Shown here one piece after another: positions 1 through 13,846 of a DNA stretch of 64,000 nucleotides. The position numbers were made by a program, and so were the translations under genes. The number at the start of each line of letters is the position of its first letter. The first letter of the stretch is position 1. The notes below the pieces were generated by a model. The model was not told the DNA's origin. It saw nothing but the letters and a program-made list of their open reading frames with translations, and searched no databases. The stretch comes from Megachile rotundata (lineage: Eukaryota > Arthropoda > Insecta > Hymenoptera > Megachilidae). The stretch is taken from the NCBI RefSeq assembly GCF_050947335.1, contig NW_027473480.1, forward strand, positions 1-64,000, written 5' to 3'.

Positions 1-69
1 CATTTACTATACTTATTACTCTTATCATTATCGATCTAACTCATATTATTAGCCATATTATGCTTATAT
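1..69 (+). repeat. Partial monomer, class R, at the left edge
   Basis: The first 69 bases are positions 15-83 of a class R monomer. It shows CATTTACTATA followed by TCATTATCGATC. In complete copies (3223, 22648) R follows the Z' monomer and opens the 23-mer HOR. The array therefore continues beyond the window. Confidence 0.9.
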
Positions 70-1562
70 TATCGATAGAACGACAATTACTGTACTTATT
101 ACTGTTATTATTATCAATTTAACTCATATTATTAGCCATATTATGCTTATATGATCGATAGAACGACAATTACTATACTTATTACTCTTATTATTATGAA
201 TCTAACTCATATTATTAACCATATTATGCAGATATGATCGATAGAACTACAATTGCTATACTCATTACTCTTATTATTATCATCTAACTCATATTATTAG
301 CCATATTATGCTTATATGATCGATAGAACGACAATTACTACACTTATTACTCTTATTATTATCAATCTAACTCATATTACCAGCCATATTATGCTTAAAT
401 GATCGATAGAACGACAATTACTATACTTATTACACTTACTATTATCAATCTAACTCATATTATTAACCATGTTATGCTTATATGATCGATAGAACGACAA
501 TTACTTTACTTATTACTCTTATTATTATTAATCTAACTCATATTATTAACCATATTATGCTAATATGATCGATAGAACGACAATTACTATACTTATTACT
601 CTTATTATTATGAATCTAACTCCTATTATTAACCATATTATGCAGATATGATCGATAGAACTACAATTACTTCACTTATTACTCTTATTATTATTAATCT
701 AACTCATATTATTAACCATATTATGCTAATATGATCGATAGAACGACAATTACTATACTTATTACTCTTATTATTATGAATCTAACTCATATTATTAACC
801 ATATTATGCAGATATGATCGATAGAACTACAATTACTATACTCATTACTCTGATTATTATCAATCTAACTCATATTATTAGCCATATTATGCATATATGA
901 TCGATAGAACGACAATTACTATACTTATTACACTCACTATTATCAATCTAACTCATGTTATTAACCATATTATGCAGATATGATCGACAGCACGACATTT
1001 ACTATACTTATTACTCTTATTATTATCAATCTAACTCATATTATTAGCCATATTGTGCTTATATGATCGATAGAACGACAATTACTATACTTATTACTAT
1101 TATTATTATCAATCTAACTCATATTACCAGCCATATTATGCTTAAATGATCGATAGAACGACAATTACTATACTTATTACACTTACTATTATCAATCTAA
1201 CTCATATTATTAACCATGTTATGCTTATATGATCGATAGAACGACAATTACTTTACTTATTACTCTTATTATTATTAATCTAACTCATATTATTAACCAT
1301 ATTATGCTAATATGATCGATAGAACGACAATTACTATACTTATTACTCTTATTATTATGAATCTAACTCATATTATTAACCATATTATGCAGATATGATC
1401 GATAGAACTACAATTACTTTACTTATTACTTTTATTATTATTAATCTAACTCATATTATTAACCATATTATGCTAATATGATCGATAGAACGACAATTAC
1501 TATACTTATTACTCTTATTATTATGAATCTAACTCATATTACCAGCCATATTATGCTTAAAT
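70..1562 (+). repeat. Truncated 23-mer HOR (A to M, 18 monomers)
   Basis: The class order is A-B-C'-D-E-F-G-H'-B-I'-J-K-L-E-F-B-H-M. It is the same as monomers 2 to 19 of the unit at 24557-26464, at an offset of 24570. It shares that unit's private changes: the one-base deletion in C (CATCTAAC at 281), TTCACTT in H', and CTGATTATT in I'. The last four monomers of the HOR (F'-B-P-Q) are missing. The array switches instead to an L2 monomer at 1563, so this is a broken copy caused by exchange with another part of the array. Confidence 0.9.
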
Positions 1563-1728
1563 GATCGATAGAACGACAATTACTATACTTATTACTATTA
1601 TTATTATCAATCTAACTCATATTATTAGCCATATTATGCATATATGATCGATAGAACGACAATTACTGTACTTATTACTCTTATCATTATCGATCTAACT
1701 CATATTATTAGCCATATTATGCAGATAT
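1563..1728 (+). repeat. Two-monomer junction, L2 then S-like
   Basis: An L2 monomer (TTACTATTATT, tail CATATAT) is followed by an S monomer whose tail is CAGATAT instead of CTTATAT. S with a CAGATAT tail looks like S in its 5' part joined to B in its 3' end, as expected at an exchange point. These two monomers join the truncated 23-mer to the C-to-Z' block. Confidence 0.75.
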
Positions 1729-3222
1729 GATCGATAGAACTACAATTGCTATACTCATTACTCTTATTATTATCAATCTAACTCATATTATTAGCCATAT
1801 TATGCTTATATGATCGATAGAACGACAATTACTATACTTATTACTCTTATTATTATCAATCTAACTCATATTATTAGCCATATTATGCTTATATGATCGA
1901 TAGAACGACAATTACTGTACTTACTACTCTTATCATTATCGATCTAACTCATATTTTTAGCCATATTATGCTTATATGATCGATAGAACGACAATTACTA
2001 TACTTATTATTCTTATTATTATCAATCTAACTCATATTATTAGCCATATTATGCTTAAATGATCGATAGAACGACAATTACTATACTTATTACTCTTATT
2101 ATTATCAATCTAACTCATATTACTAGCCATATTATGCTTAAATGATCGATAGAACGACAATTACTATACTTATTACACTTACTATTATCAATCTAACTCA
2201 AATTATTAGCCATATTATGCACATATGATCGATAGAACGACAATTACTATACTTATTACTCTTATTATTATCAATCTAACTCATATTATTAGCCATATTA
2301 TGCTTAAATGATCGGTAGAACGACAATTACTATACTTATTACTCTTATTATTATCAAGCTAACTCATATTATTAGCCATATTATGCTTATATGATCGACA
2401 GAACGACAATTACTATACTTATTATTCTTATTTTTATCAACCTAACTCATATTATTAACCATATTATGCTTATATGATCGATAGAACGACAATTACTACA
2501 CTTATTACTCTTATTATTATTAATCTAACTCATATTATTAACCATATTATGCTAATATGATCGATAGAACGACAATTACTATACTTATTACACTCACTAT
2601 TATCAATCTAACTCATATTATTAACCATATTATGCAGATATGATCGATAGCACGACATTTACTATACTTATTACTCCTATTATTATCAACCTAACTCATA
2701 TTATTAGCCATATTATGCTTATATGATCGATAGAACGACAATTACTATACTTATTACTCTTATTATTATGAATCTAACTCATATTATTAGCCATATTATG
2801 CTTATATGATCGATAGAACGACAATTACTGTACTTACTACTCTTATCATTATCGATCTAACTCATATTTTTAACCATATTATGCTTATATGATCGATAGA
2901 ACGACAATTACTATACTTATTACTCTTATTATTATCAATCTAACTCATATTATTAGCCATATTATGCTTAAATGATCGATAGAACGACAATTACTATACT
3001 TATTACTCTTATTATTATCAATCTAACTCATATTATTAGCCATATTATGCTTATATGATCGATAGAACGACAATTACTATACTCACTACTCTTATTATTA
3101 TCAATCTAACTCATATTATTAGCCATACTATGCTTATATGATCGACAGAACGACAATTACTGTACTTATTACACTCACTATTATCAATCTAACTCATGTT
3201 ATTAACCATATTATGCAGATAT
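1729..3222 (+). repeat. C-to-Z' leader block, copy 1 (18 monomers)
   Basis: This block begins with class C (AACTACAATTGC), runs through N, V, O, a CAAATT/CACATAT monomer (about 2144-2226), O2, X and K-like monomers, and ends with GACAG-type Z' just before R at 3223. The same order occurs at 21071-22647 and 59327-60820. Copy 2 has one additional monomer (ACTAGCCACATT). In all three places an R monomer follows, so this is a fixed leader to the R-headed repeats. Confidence 0.85.
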
Positions 3223-6200
3223 GATCGATAGAACGACATTTACTATACTTATTACTCTTATCATTATCGATCTAACTCATATTATTAGCCATATTATGCT
3301 TATATTACCGATAGAACGACAATTACTGTACTTATTACTGTTATTATTATCAATTTAACTCATATTATTAGCCATATTATGCTTATATGATCGATAGAAC
3401 GACAATTACTATACTTATTACTCTTATTATTATGAATCTAACTCATATTATTAACCATATTATGCAGATATGATCGATAGAATTACAATTGCTATACTCA
3501 TTACTCTTATTATTATCAATCTAACTCATATTATTAGCCATATTATGCTTATATGATCGATAGAACGACAATTACTACACTTATTACTCTTATTATTATC
3601 AATCTAACTCATATTACCAGCCATATTATGCTTAAATGATCGATAGAACGACAATTACTATACTTATTACACTTACTATTATCAATCTAACTCATATTAT
3701 TAACCATGTTATGCTTATATGATCGATAGAACGACAATTACTTTACTTATTACTCTTATTATTATTAATCTAACTCATATTATTAACCATATTATGCTAA
3801 TATGATCGATAGAACGACAATTACTATACTTATTACTCTTATTATTATGAATCTAACTCCTATTATTAACCATATTATGCAGATATGATCGATAGAACTA
3901 CAATTACTTTACTTATTACTCTTATTATTATTAATCTAACTCATATTATTAATCATATTATGCTAATATGATCGATAGAACGACAATTACTATACTTATT
4001 ACTCTTATTATTATGAATCTAACTCATATTATTAACCATATTATGCAGATATGATCGATAGAACTACAATTACTATACTCATTACTCTTATTATTATCAA
4101 TCTAACTCATATTATTAGCCATATTATGCATATATGATCGATAGAACGATAATTACTATACTTATTACACTCACTATTATCAATCTAACTCATGTTATTA
4201 ACCATATTATGCAGATATGATCGACAGCACGACATTTACTATACTTATTACTCTTATTATTATCAATCTAACTCATATTATTAGCCATATTGTGCTTATA
4301 TGATCGATAGAACGACAATTACTATACTTATTACTATTATTATTATCAATCTAACTCATATTACCAGCCATATTATGCTTAAATGATCGATAGAACGACA
4401 ATTACTATACTTATTACACTTACTATTATCAATCTAACTCATATTATTAACCATGTTATGCTTATATGATCGATAGAACGACAATTACTTTACTTATTAC
4501 TCTTATTATTATTAATCTAACTCATATTATTAACCATATTATGCTAATATGATCGATAGAACGACAATTACTATACTTATTACTCTTATTATTATGAATC
4601 TAACTCATATTATTAACCATATTATGCAGATATGATCGATAGAACTACAATTGCTATACTCATTACTCTTATTATTATCAATCTAACTCATATTATTAGC
4701 CATATTATGCTTATATGATCGATAGAACGACAATTACTACACTTATTACTCTTATTATTATCAATCTAACTCATATTACCAGCCATATTATGCTTAAATG
4801 ATCGATAGAACGACAATTACTATACTTATTACACTTACTATTATCAATCTAACTCATATTATTAACCATGTTATGCTTATATGATCGATAGAACGACAAT
4901 TACTTTACTTATTACTCTTATTATTATTAATCTAACTCATATTATTAACCATATTATGCTAATATGATCGATAGAACGACAATTACTATACTTATTACTC
5001 TTATTATTATGAATCTAACTCCTATTATTAACCATATTATGCAGATATGATCGATAGAACTACAATTACTTTACTTATTACTCTTATTATTATTAATCTA
5101 ACTCATATTATTAACCATATTATGCTAATATGATCGATAGAACGACAATTACTATACTTATTACTCTTATTATTATGAATCTAACTCATATTATTAACCA
5201 TATTATGCAGATATGATCGATAGAACTACAATTACTATACTCATTACTCTTATTATTATCAATCTAACTCATATTATTAGCCATATTATGCATATATGAT
5301 CGATAGAACGATAATTACTATACTTATTACACTCACTATTATCAATCTAACTCATGTTATTAACCATATTATGCAGATATGATCGACAGCACGACATTTA
5401 CTATACTTATTACTCTTATTATTATCAATCTAACTCATATTATTAGCCATATTGTGCTTATATGATCGATAGAACGACAATTACTATACTTATTACTATT
5501 ATTATTATCAATCTAACTCATATTACCAGCCATATTATGCTTAAATGATCGATAGAACGACAATTACTATACTTATTACACTTACTATTATCAATCTAAC
5601 TCATATTATTAACCATGTTATGCTTATATGATCGATAGAACGACAATTACTTTACTTATTACTCTTATTATTATTAATCTAACTCATATTATTAACCATA
5701 TTATGCTAATATGATCGATAGAACGACAATTACTATACTTATTACTCTTATTATTATGAATCTAACTCATATTATTAACCATATTATGCAGATATGATCG
5801 ATAGAACTACAATTACTTTACTTATTACTCTTATTATTATTAATCTAACTCATATTATTAACCATATTATGCTAATATGATCGATAGAACGACAATTACT
5901 ATACTTATTACTCTTATTATTATGAATCTAACTCATATTACCAGCCATATTATGCTTAAATGATCGATAGAACGACAATTACTATACTTATTACTCTTAT
6001 TATTATTAATCTAACTCATATTATTAACCATATTATGCTAATATGATCGATAGAACGACAATTACTATACTTATTACTCTTATTATTATGAATCTAACTC
6101 ATATTATTAACCATATTATGCAGATACGATCGATAGAACTACAATTACTATACTTATTACTCTTATTATTATCAATCTAACTCCTATTATTAGCCATATT

Positions 6201-6293
6201 ATGCTTATATGATCGATAGAACGACAATTACTATATTTATTACTCGTACTATTATCAATCTAACTCATATTATTGGCCATATTATGCTTATAT
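3223..6293 (+). repeat. 37-mer HOR: 23-mer with an internal 14-mer tandem duplication
   Basis: The length is 3071 bp, exactly 37 x 83. The order is R-A-B-C-D-E-F-G-H-B-I-J-K-L-E-F-B, then C-D-E-F-G-H-B-I-J-K-L-E-F-B again, then H-M-F'-B-P-Q. The 14 monomers from C to B are thus present twice in tandem, 1162 bp apart (TTGCTATACTC at 3489 and 4651). Without the duplication the order equals the 23-mer at 22648-24556. It even shares the J monomer change CGATAATTAC with that copy. It ends with the Q marker (CTCGTACT at 6243). Confidence 0.92.
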
Positions 6294-7455
6294 GATCGAT
6301 AAAACGACAATTACTGTACTTATTACTCTTATCATTATCGATCTAACTCATATTATTAGCCATATTATGCTTATATTATCGATAGAACGACAATTACTGT
6401 ACTTATTACTCTTATTGTTATCAATTTAACTCATGTTATTAACCATGTTATGCTTATATGATCGATAGAACGACAATTACTTTACTTATTACTCTTATTA
6501 TTATTAATCTAACTCATATTATTAACCATATTATGCTAATATGATCGATAGAACGACAATTACTATACTTATTACTCTTATTATTATGAATCTAACTCAT
6601 ATTATTAACCATATTATGCAGATATGATCGATAGAACTACAATTACTATACTCATTACTCTTATTATTATCAATCTAACTCATATTATTAGCTATATTAT
6701 GCATATATGATCGATAGAACGACAATTACTATACTTATTACACTCACTATTATCAATCTAACTCATGTTATTAACCATATTATGCAGATATGATCGACAG
6801 CACGACATTTACTATACTTATTACTCTTATTATTATCAATCTAACTCATATTATTACCCATATTGTGCTTATATGATCGATAGAACGACAATTACTATAC
6901 TTATTACTATTATTATTATCAATCTACCTCATATTATTAGCCATATTATGCATATATGATCGATAGAACGACAATTACTGTACTTATTACTCTTATCATT
7001 ATCGATCTAACTCATATTATTAGCCATATTATGCTTATATTATCGATAGAACGACAATTACTGTACTTATTACTGTTATTATTATCAATTTAACTCATAT
7101 TATTAGCCATATTATGCTTATATGATCGATAGAACGACAATTACTATACTTATTACTCTTATTATTATGAATCTAACTCATATTATTAACCATATTATGC
7201 AGATATGATCGATAGAACTACAATTGCTATACTCATTACTCTTATTATTATCAATCTAACTCATATTATTAGCCATATTATGCTTATATGATCGATAGAA
7301 CGACAATTACTATACTTATTACTCTTATTATTATCAATCTAACTCATATTATTAGCCATATTATGCTTATATGATCGATAGAACGACAATTACTGTACTT
7401 ACTACTCTTATCATTATCGATCTAACTCATATTTTTAGCCATATTATGCTTATAT
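6294..7455 (+). repeat. S-to-V 14-mer block, left copy
   Basis: The order S-A2-F-B-I-J-K-L2-S-A-B-C-N-V follows directly after a Q monomer. The same 14 classes follow the Q monomer at 44217-45378. Differences in this copy include GATAAAACGAC at 6294, TTACCC at 6851-6859 in the K monomer (position 66 changed from G to C at 6857), and CTACCTC in the L2 monomer. It marks the start of the left complex domain. Confidence 0.88.
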
Positions 7456-8700
7456 GATCGATAGAACGACAATTACTGTACTTATTACTGTTATTATTAT
7501 CAATTTAACTCATATTATTAGCCATATTATGCTTATATGATCGATAGAACGACAACTACTATACTTATTACTCTTATTATTATGAATCTAACTCATATTA
7601 TTAACCATATTATGCAGATATGATCGATAGAACTACAATTGCTATACTCATTACTCTTATTATTATCAATCTAACTCATATTATTAGCCATATTATGCTT
7701 ATATGATCGATAGAACGACAATTACTATACTTATTATTCTTATTTTTATCAACCTAACTCATATTTTTAGCCATATTATGCTTATATGATCGATAGAACG
7801 ACAAGTACTATACTTATTACTCTTATTATTATCAAGCTAACTCATATTATTAGCCATATTATGCTTATATGATCGACAGAACGACAATGACTATACTTAT
7901 TATTCTTATTGTTATCAACCTAACTCATATTATTAACCATATTATGCTTATATGATCGATAGAACGACAATTACTATACTTATTACTCTTATTATTATTA
8001 ATCTAACTCATATTATTAACCACATTATGCTAATATGATCGATAGAACGACAATTACTATACTTATTACACTCACTATTATCAATCTAACTCATATTATT
8101 AACCATATTATGCAGATATGATCGATAGCACGACATTTACTATACTTATTACTCCTATTATTATCAACCTAACTCATATTATTAGCCATATTATGCTTAT
8201 ATGATCGATAGAACGACAATTACTATACTTATTACTCTTATTATTATCAATCTAACTCATATTATTAGCCATATTATGCTTATATGATCGATAGACCGAC
8301 AATTACTGTACTTACTACTCTTATCATTATCGATCTAACTCATATTATTAGCCATATTATGCTTATATGATCGATAGAACGACAATTACTGTACTTACTA
8401 CTCTTATCATTATCGATCTAACTCATATTTTTAACCATATTATGCTTAAATGATCGATAGAACGACAATTACTATACTTATTACTCTTATTATTATCAAT
8501 CTAACTCATATTATTAGCCATATTATGCTTATATGATCGATAGAACGACAATTACTATACTTATTACTCTTATTATTATCAATCTAACTCATATTATTAG
8601 CCATACTATGCTTATATGATCGACAGAACGACAATTACTGTACTTATTACACTCACTATTATCAATCTAACTCATGTTATTAACCATATTATGCAGATAT
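7456..8700 (+). repeat. Fifteen-monomer complex block with tandem V monomers
   Basis: The order is A-B-C-X-W-X''-F''-J-K'-N-V-V-N-N-Z'. The part 7788-8700 (11 monomers, 913 bp) recurs at 61402-62314 with the same spacing and the same uncommon changes: ACAATGACTATAC in X'' and AACCACATT in F''. In both places two V-type monomers stand side by side. An R monomer (8701) or an R/K hybrid (62315) follows. Confidence 0.82.
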
Positions 8701-9032
8701 GATCGATAGAACGACATTTACTATACTTATTACTCTTATCATTATCGATCTAACTCATATTATTAGCCATATTATGCTTATATTATCGATAGAGCGACAA
8801 TTACTGTACTTATTACTGTTATTATTATCAATTTAACTCATATTATTAGTCATATTATGCTTATATGATCGATAGAACGACAATTACTATACTTATTACT
8901 CTTATTATTATGAATCTAACTCATATTATTAACCATATTATGCAGATATGATCGATAGAACTACAATTACTATACTCATTACTCTTATTATTATCAATCT
9001 AACTCATATTATTAGCCATATTATGCATATAT
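8701..9032 (+). repeat. Four-monomer block R-A-B-I
   Basis: R-A-B starts like the 23-mer HOR, but the fourth monomer is I (AACTACAATTAC with tail CATATAT) instead of C. C and I share the AACTACAATT start. A switch between them inside this common segment, skipping C to B of the HOR, would explain the short form. The A monomer here carries AGTCAT in place of AGCCAT. Confidence 0.75.
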
Positions 9033-10111
9033 GATCGATAGAACGACAATTACTATACTTATTACACTCACTATTATCAATCTAACTCATGTTATTAACC
9101 ATATTATGCAGATATGATCGACAGCACGACATTTACTATACTTATTACTCTTATTATTATCAATCTAACTCATATTATTAGCCATATTGTGCTTATATGA
9201 TCGATAGAACGACAATTACTATACTTATTACTATTATTATTATCAATCTAACTCATATTATTAGCCATATTATGCATATATGATCGATAGAACGACAATT
9301 ACTTTACTTGTTACTCTTATCATTATCGATCTAACTCATATTATTAGCCATATTATGCTTATATTATCGATAGAACGACAATTACTGTACTTATTACTGT
9401 TATTATTATCAATTTAACTCATATTATTAGCCATATTATGCTTATATGATCGATAGAACGACAACTACTATACTTATTACTCTTATTATTATGAATCTAA
9501 CTCATATTATTAACCATATTATGCAGATATGATCGATAGAACTACAATTGCTATACTCATTACTCTTATTATTATCAATCTAACTCATATTATTAGCCAT
9601 ATTATGCTTATATGATCGATAGAACGACAATTACTATACTTATTACTCTTATTATTATCAATCTAACTCATATTATTAGCCATATTATGCTTATATGATC
9701 GATAGAACGACAATTACTGTACTTACTACTCTTATCATTATCGATCTAACTCATATTTTTAGCCATATTATGCTTATATGATCGATAGAACGACAAGTAC
9801 TATACTTATTACTCTTATTATTATCAATCTAACTCATATTATTAGTCATATTATGCTTATATGATCGATAGAACGACAATTACTATACTTATTACTCTTA
9901 TTATTATCAATCTAACTCATATTATTAGCCATATTATGATTATATGATCGATAGAACGACAAGTACTATACTTATTACTCTTATTATTATCAATCTAACT
10001 CATATTATTAGCCATATCATGCTTATATGATCGACAGAACGACAATTACTATACTTATTATTCTTATTTTTATCAACCTAACTCATATTATTAGCCATAT
10101 TATGCATATAT
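9033..10111 (+). repeat. 13-mer block, tandem copy 1 (J to X)
   Basis: The order is J-K-L2-S-A-B-C-N-V-W-N-W-X over 1079 bp, exactly 13 x 83. The S monomer has the rare CTTGTTACTC (9307) and also CTTTACTT. The same S form at 10386 lies 1079 bp downstream. The final X monomer has tail CATATAT, which lets the next J follow. Confidence 0.85.
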
Positions 10112-11107
10112 GATCGATAGAACGACAATTACTATACTTATTACACTCACTATTATCAATCTAACTCATGTTATTAACCATATTATGCAGATATGATCGA
10201 CAGCACGACATTTACTATACTTATTACTCTTATTATTATCAATCTAACTCATATTATTAGCCATATTGTGCTTATATGATCGATAGAACGACAATTACTA
10301 TACTTATTACTATTATTATTATCAATCTAACTCATATTATTAGCCATATTATGCATATATGATCGATAGAACGACAATTACTGTACTTGTTACTCTTATC
10401 ATTATCGATCTAACTCATATTATTAGCCATATTATGCTTATATTATCGATAGAACGACAATTACTGTACTTATTACTGTTATTATTATCAATTTAACTCA
10501 TATTATTAGCCATATTATGCTTATATGATCGATAGAACGACAACTACTATACTTATTACTCTTATTATTATGAATCTAACTCATATTATTAACCATATTA
10601 TGCAGATATGATCGATAGAACTACAATTGCTATACTCATTACTCTTATTATTATCAATCTAACTCATATTATTAGCCATATTATGCTTATATGATCGATA
10701 GAACGACAATTACTATACTTATTATTCTTATTTTTATCAACCTAACTCATATTTTTAGCCATATTATGCTTATATGATCGATAGAACGACAAGTACTATA
10801 CTTATTACTCTTATTATTATCAATCTAACTCATATTATTAGTCATATTATGCTTATATGATCGATAGAACGACAATTACTATACTTATTACTCTTATTAT
10901 TATCAATCTAACTCATATTATTAGCCATATTATGATTATATGATCGATAGAACGACAAGTACTATACTTATTACTCTTATTATTATCAATCTAACTCATA
11001 TTATTAGCCATATCATGCTTATATGATCGACAGAACGACAATTACTATACTTATTATTCTTATTTTTATCAACCTAACTCATATTATTAGCCATATTATG
11101 CTTAAAT
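10112..11107 (+). repeat. 12-mer block, tandem copy 2 with one monomer lost
   Basis: The order is J-K-L2-S-A-B-C-X/V-W-N-W-X over 996 bp. It repeats the preceding block, but the pair N-V is replaced by a single chimeric monomer at 10693-10775. That monomer has TATTCTTATTTTTATC from X and ATTTTTAGCC from V. The same C-X/V-W order occurs at 7622-7870. Confidence 0.83.
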
Positions 11108-11854
11108 GATCGATAGAACGACAATTACTATACTTATTACTCTTATTATTATGAATCTAACTCATATTATTAACCATATTATGCAGATATGATCGATAGA
11201 GCTACAATTACTATACCCATTACTCTTATTATTATCAATCTAACTCATATTATTAGCCATATTATGCTTATATGATCGATAGAACGACAATTACTGTACT
11301 TACTACTCTTATCATTATCGATCTAACTCATATTATTAGCCATATTATGCTTATATGATCGATAGAACGACAATTACTATACTTATTACTCTTATTATTA
11401 TCAATCTAACTCATATTATTAGCCATATTATGCTTTAATGATCGATAGAACGACAATTACTATACTTATTACTCTTATTATTATTAATCTAACTCATATT
11501 ATTAGCCATATTATGCTTAAATGATCGATAGAACGACAATTACTATACTTATTACTCTTATTATTATCAATCTAACTCATATTATTAGCCATATTATGCT
11601 TAAATGATCGATAGAACGACAATTACTATACTTATTACTCTTATTATTATCAAGCTAACTCATATTATTAGCCATATTATGCTTATATGATCGACAGAAC
11701 GACAATTACTATACTTATTATTCTTATTTTTATCAACCTAACTCATATTATTAGCCATATTATGCTTAAATGATCGATAGAACGACAATTACTATACTTA
11801 TTACTCTTATTATTATCAATCTAACTCATATTATTAGCCATATTATGCTTAAAT
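11108..11854 (+). repeat. Nine-monomer block rich in O monomers
   Basis: It starts B-Y-V-N and continues with O, O-like and O2 monomers and an X monomer. Y is recognised by GAGCTAC and ACCCATT, and here V has ATTATTAGCC instead of ATTTTTAGCC. A very similar run begins with the marker B monomer carrying ATTAAGCAG at about 15911. The block links the 13/12-mer pair to the 12-mer tandem duplication. Confidence 0.72.
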
Positions 11855-12850
11855 GATCGATAGAACGACAATTACTATACTTATTACTCTTATTATTATC
11901 AAGCTAACTCATATTATTAGCCACATTATGCTTATATGATCGACAGAACGACAATTACTATACTCATTATTCTTATTTTTATCAACCTAACTCATATTAT
12001 TAGCCATATTATGCTTAAATGGTCGATAGAACGACAATTACTATACTTATTACTCTTACTATTATCAATCTTACTCATATTATTAGCCATATTATGCTTA
12101 AATGATCGATAGAACGACAATTACTATACCTATTACTCATTCTATTATCAATCTAACTCATATTATTAGCCATATTATGCTTAAATGATCGATAGAACGA
12201 CAATTACTATACTTATTACTCTTATTATTATCAAGCTAACTCATATTATTAGCCATATTATGCTTATATGATCGACAGAACGACAATTACTATACTTATT
12301 ATTCTTATTTTTATCAACCTAACTCATATTATTAGCCATATTATGCTTAAATGATCGATAGAACGACAATTACTATACTTATTACTCTTATTATTATGAA
12401 TCTAACTCATATTATTAACCATATTATGCAGATATGATCGATAGAGCTACAATTACTATACCCATTACTCTTATTATTATCAATCTAACTCATATTATTA
12501 GCCATATTATGCTTATATGATCGATAGAACGACAATTACTGTACTCACTACTCTTATTATTATCAATCTAACTCATATTATTAGCCATATTATGCTTATA
12601 TGATCGACAGGACGACAATTACTGTACTTATTACACTTACTATTATCAATCTAACTCATATTATTACCCATATTATGCTTATATGATCGATAGAACGACA
12701 ATTACTATACTTATTACTCTTATTATTATCAATCTAACTCATATTATTAGCCATATTATGCTTAAATGATCGATAGAACGACAATTACTATACTTATTAC
12801 TCTTATTATTATCAAGCTAACTCATATTATTAGCCATATTATGCTTAAAT
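11855..12850 (+). repeat. 12-mer tandem duplication, copy 1
   Basis: This 996 bp unit (12 x 83) begins with an O2 monomer carrying AGCCACATT and contains the private start GGTCGATAG at 12021. It contains a monomer with ACTCATTCTATT, then O2, X, B, Y, Z, ZZ, O and O2. The same order follows at 12851. The two corresponding blocks of the right flank (from 47205 and from 53432) lack the duplication. Confidence 0.87.
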
Positions 12851-13846
12851 GATCGATAGAACGACAATTACTATACTTATTACTCTTATTATTATCAAGC
12901 TAACTCATATTATTAGCCACATTATGCTTATATGATCGACAGAACGACAATTACTATACTCATTATTCTTATTTTTATCAACCTAACTCATATTATTAGC
13001 CATATTATGCTTAAATGGTCGATAGAACGACAATTACTATACTTATTACTCTTACTATTATCAATCTTACTCATATTATTAGCCATATTATGCTTAAATG
13101 ATCGATAGAACGACAATTACTATACCTATTACTCATTCTATTATCAATCTAACTCATATTATTAGCCATATTATGCTTAAATGATCGATAGAACGACAAT
13201 TACTATACTTATTACTCTTATTATTATCAAGCTAACTCATATTATTAGCCATATTATGCTTATATGATCGACAGAACGACAATTACTATACTTATTATTC
13301 TTATTTTTATCAACCTAACTCATATTATTAGCCATATTATGCTTAAATGATCGATAGAACGACAATTACTATACTTATTACTCTTATTATTATGAATCTA
13401 ACTCATATTATTAACCATATTATGCAGATATGATCGATAGAGCTACAATTACTATACCCATTACTCTTATTATTATCAATCTAACTCATATTATTAGCCA
13501 TATTATGCTTATATGATCGATAGAACGACAATTACTGTACTCACTACTCTTATTATTATCAATCTAACTCATATTATTAGCCATATTATGCTTATATGAT
13601 CGACAGGACGACAATTACTGTACTTATTACACTTACTATTATCAATCTAACTCATATTATTACCCATATTATGCTTATATGATCGATAGAACGACAATTA
13701 CTATACTTATTACTCTTATTATTATCAATCTAACTCATATTATTAGCCATATTATGCTTAAATGATCGATAGAACGACAATTACTATACTTATTACTCTT
13801 ATTATTATCAAGCTAACTCATATTATTAGCCATATTATGCTTATAT
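12851..13846 (+). repeat. 12-mer tandem duplication, copy 2
   Basis: The GGTCGATAG start recurs at 13017, exactly 996 bp after 12021. The uncommon ACTCATTCTATT and AGCCACATT forms recur at the same spacing. Sharing of these private changes shows a recent local duplication. From the B monomer at 13349 onward the sequence also becomes colinear with the right flank. Confidence 0.87.

Noticed and set aside
6765..6959. 64-codon open reading frame on the + strand
   Set aside because: It lies wholly in satellite monomers J, K and L2. It stays open because position 66 of the K monomer changed from G to C (6857), which removes the usual TAG. Its product is low-complexity (Tyr, Ile, Ser), there is no start context, and the same region in other copies is closed by stops.
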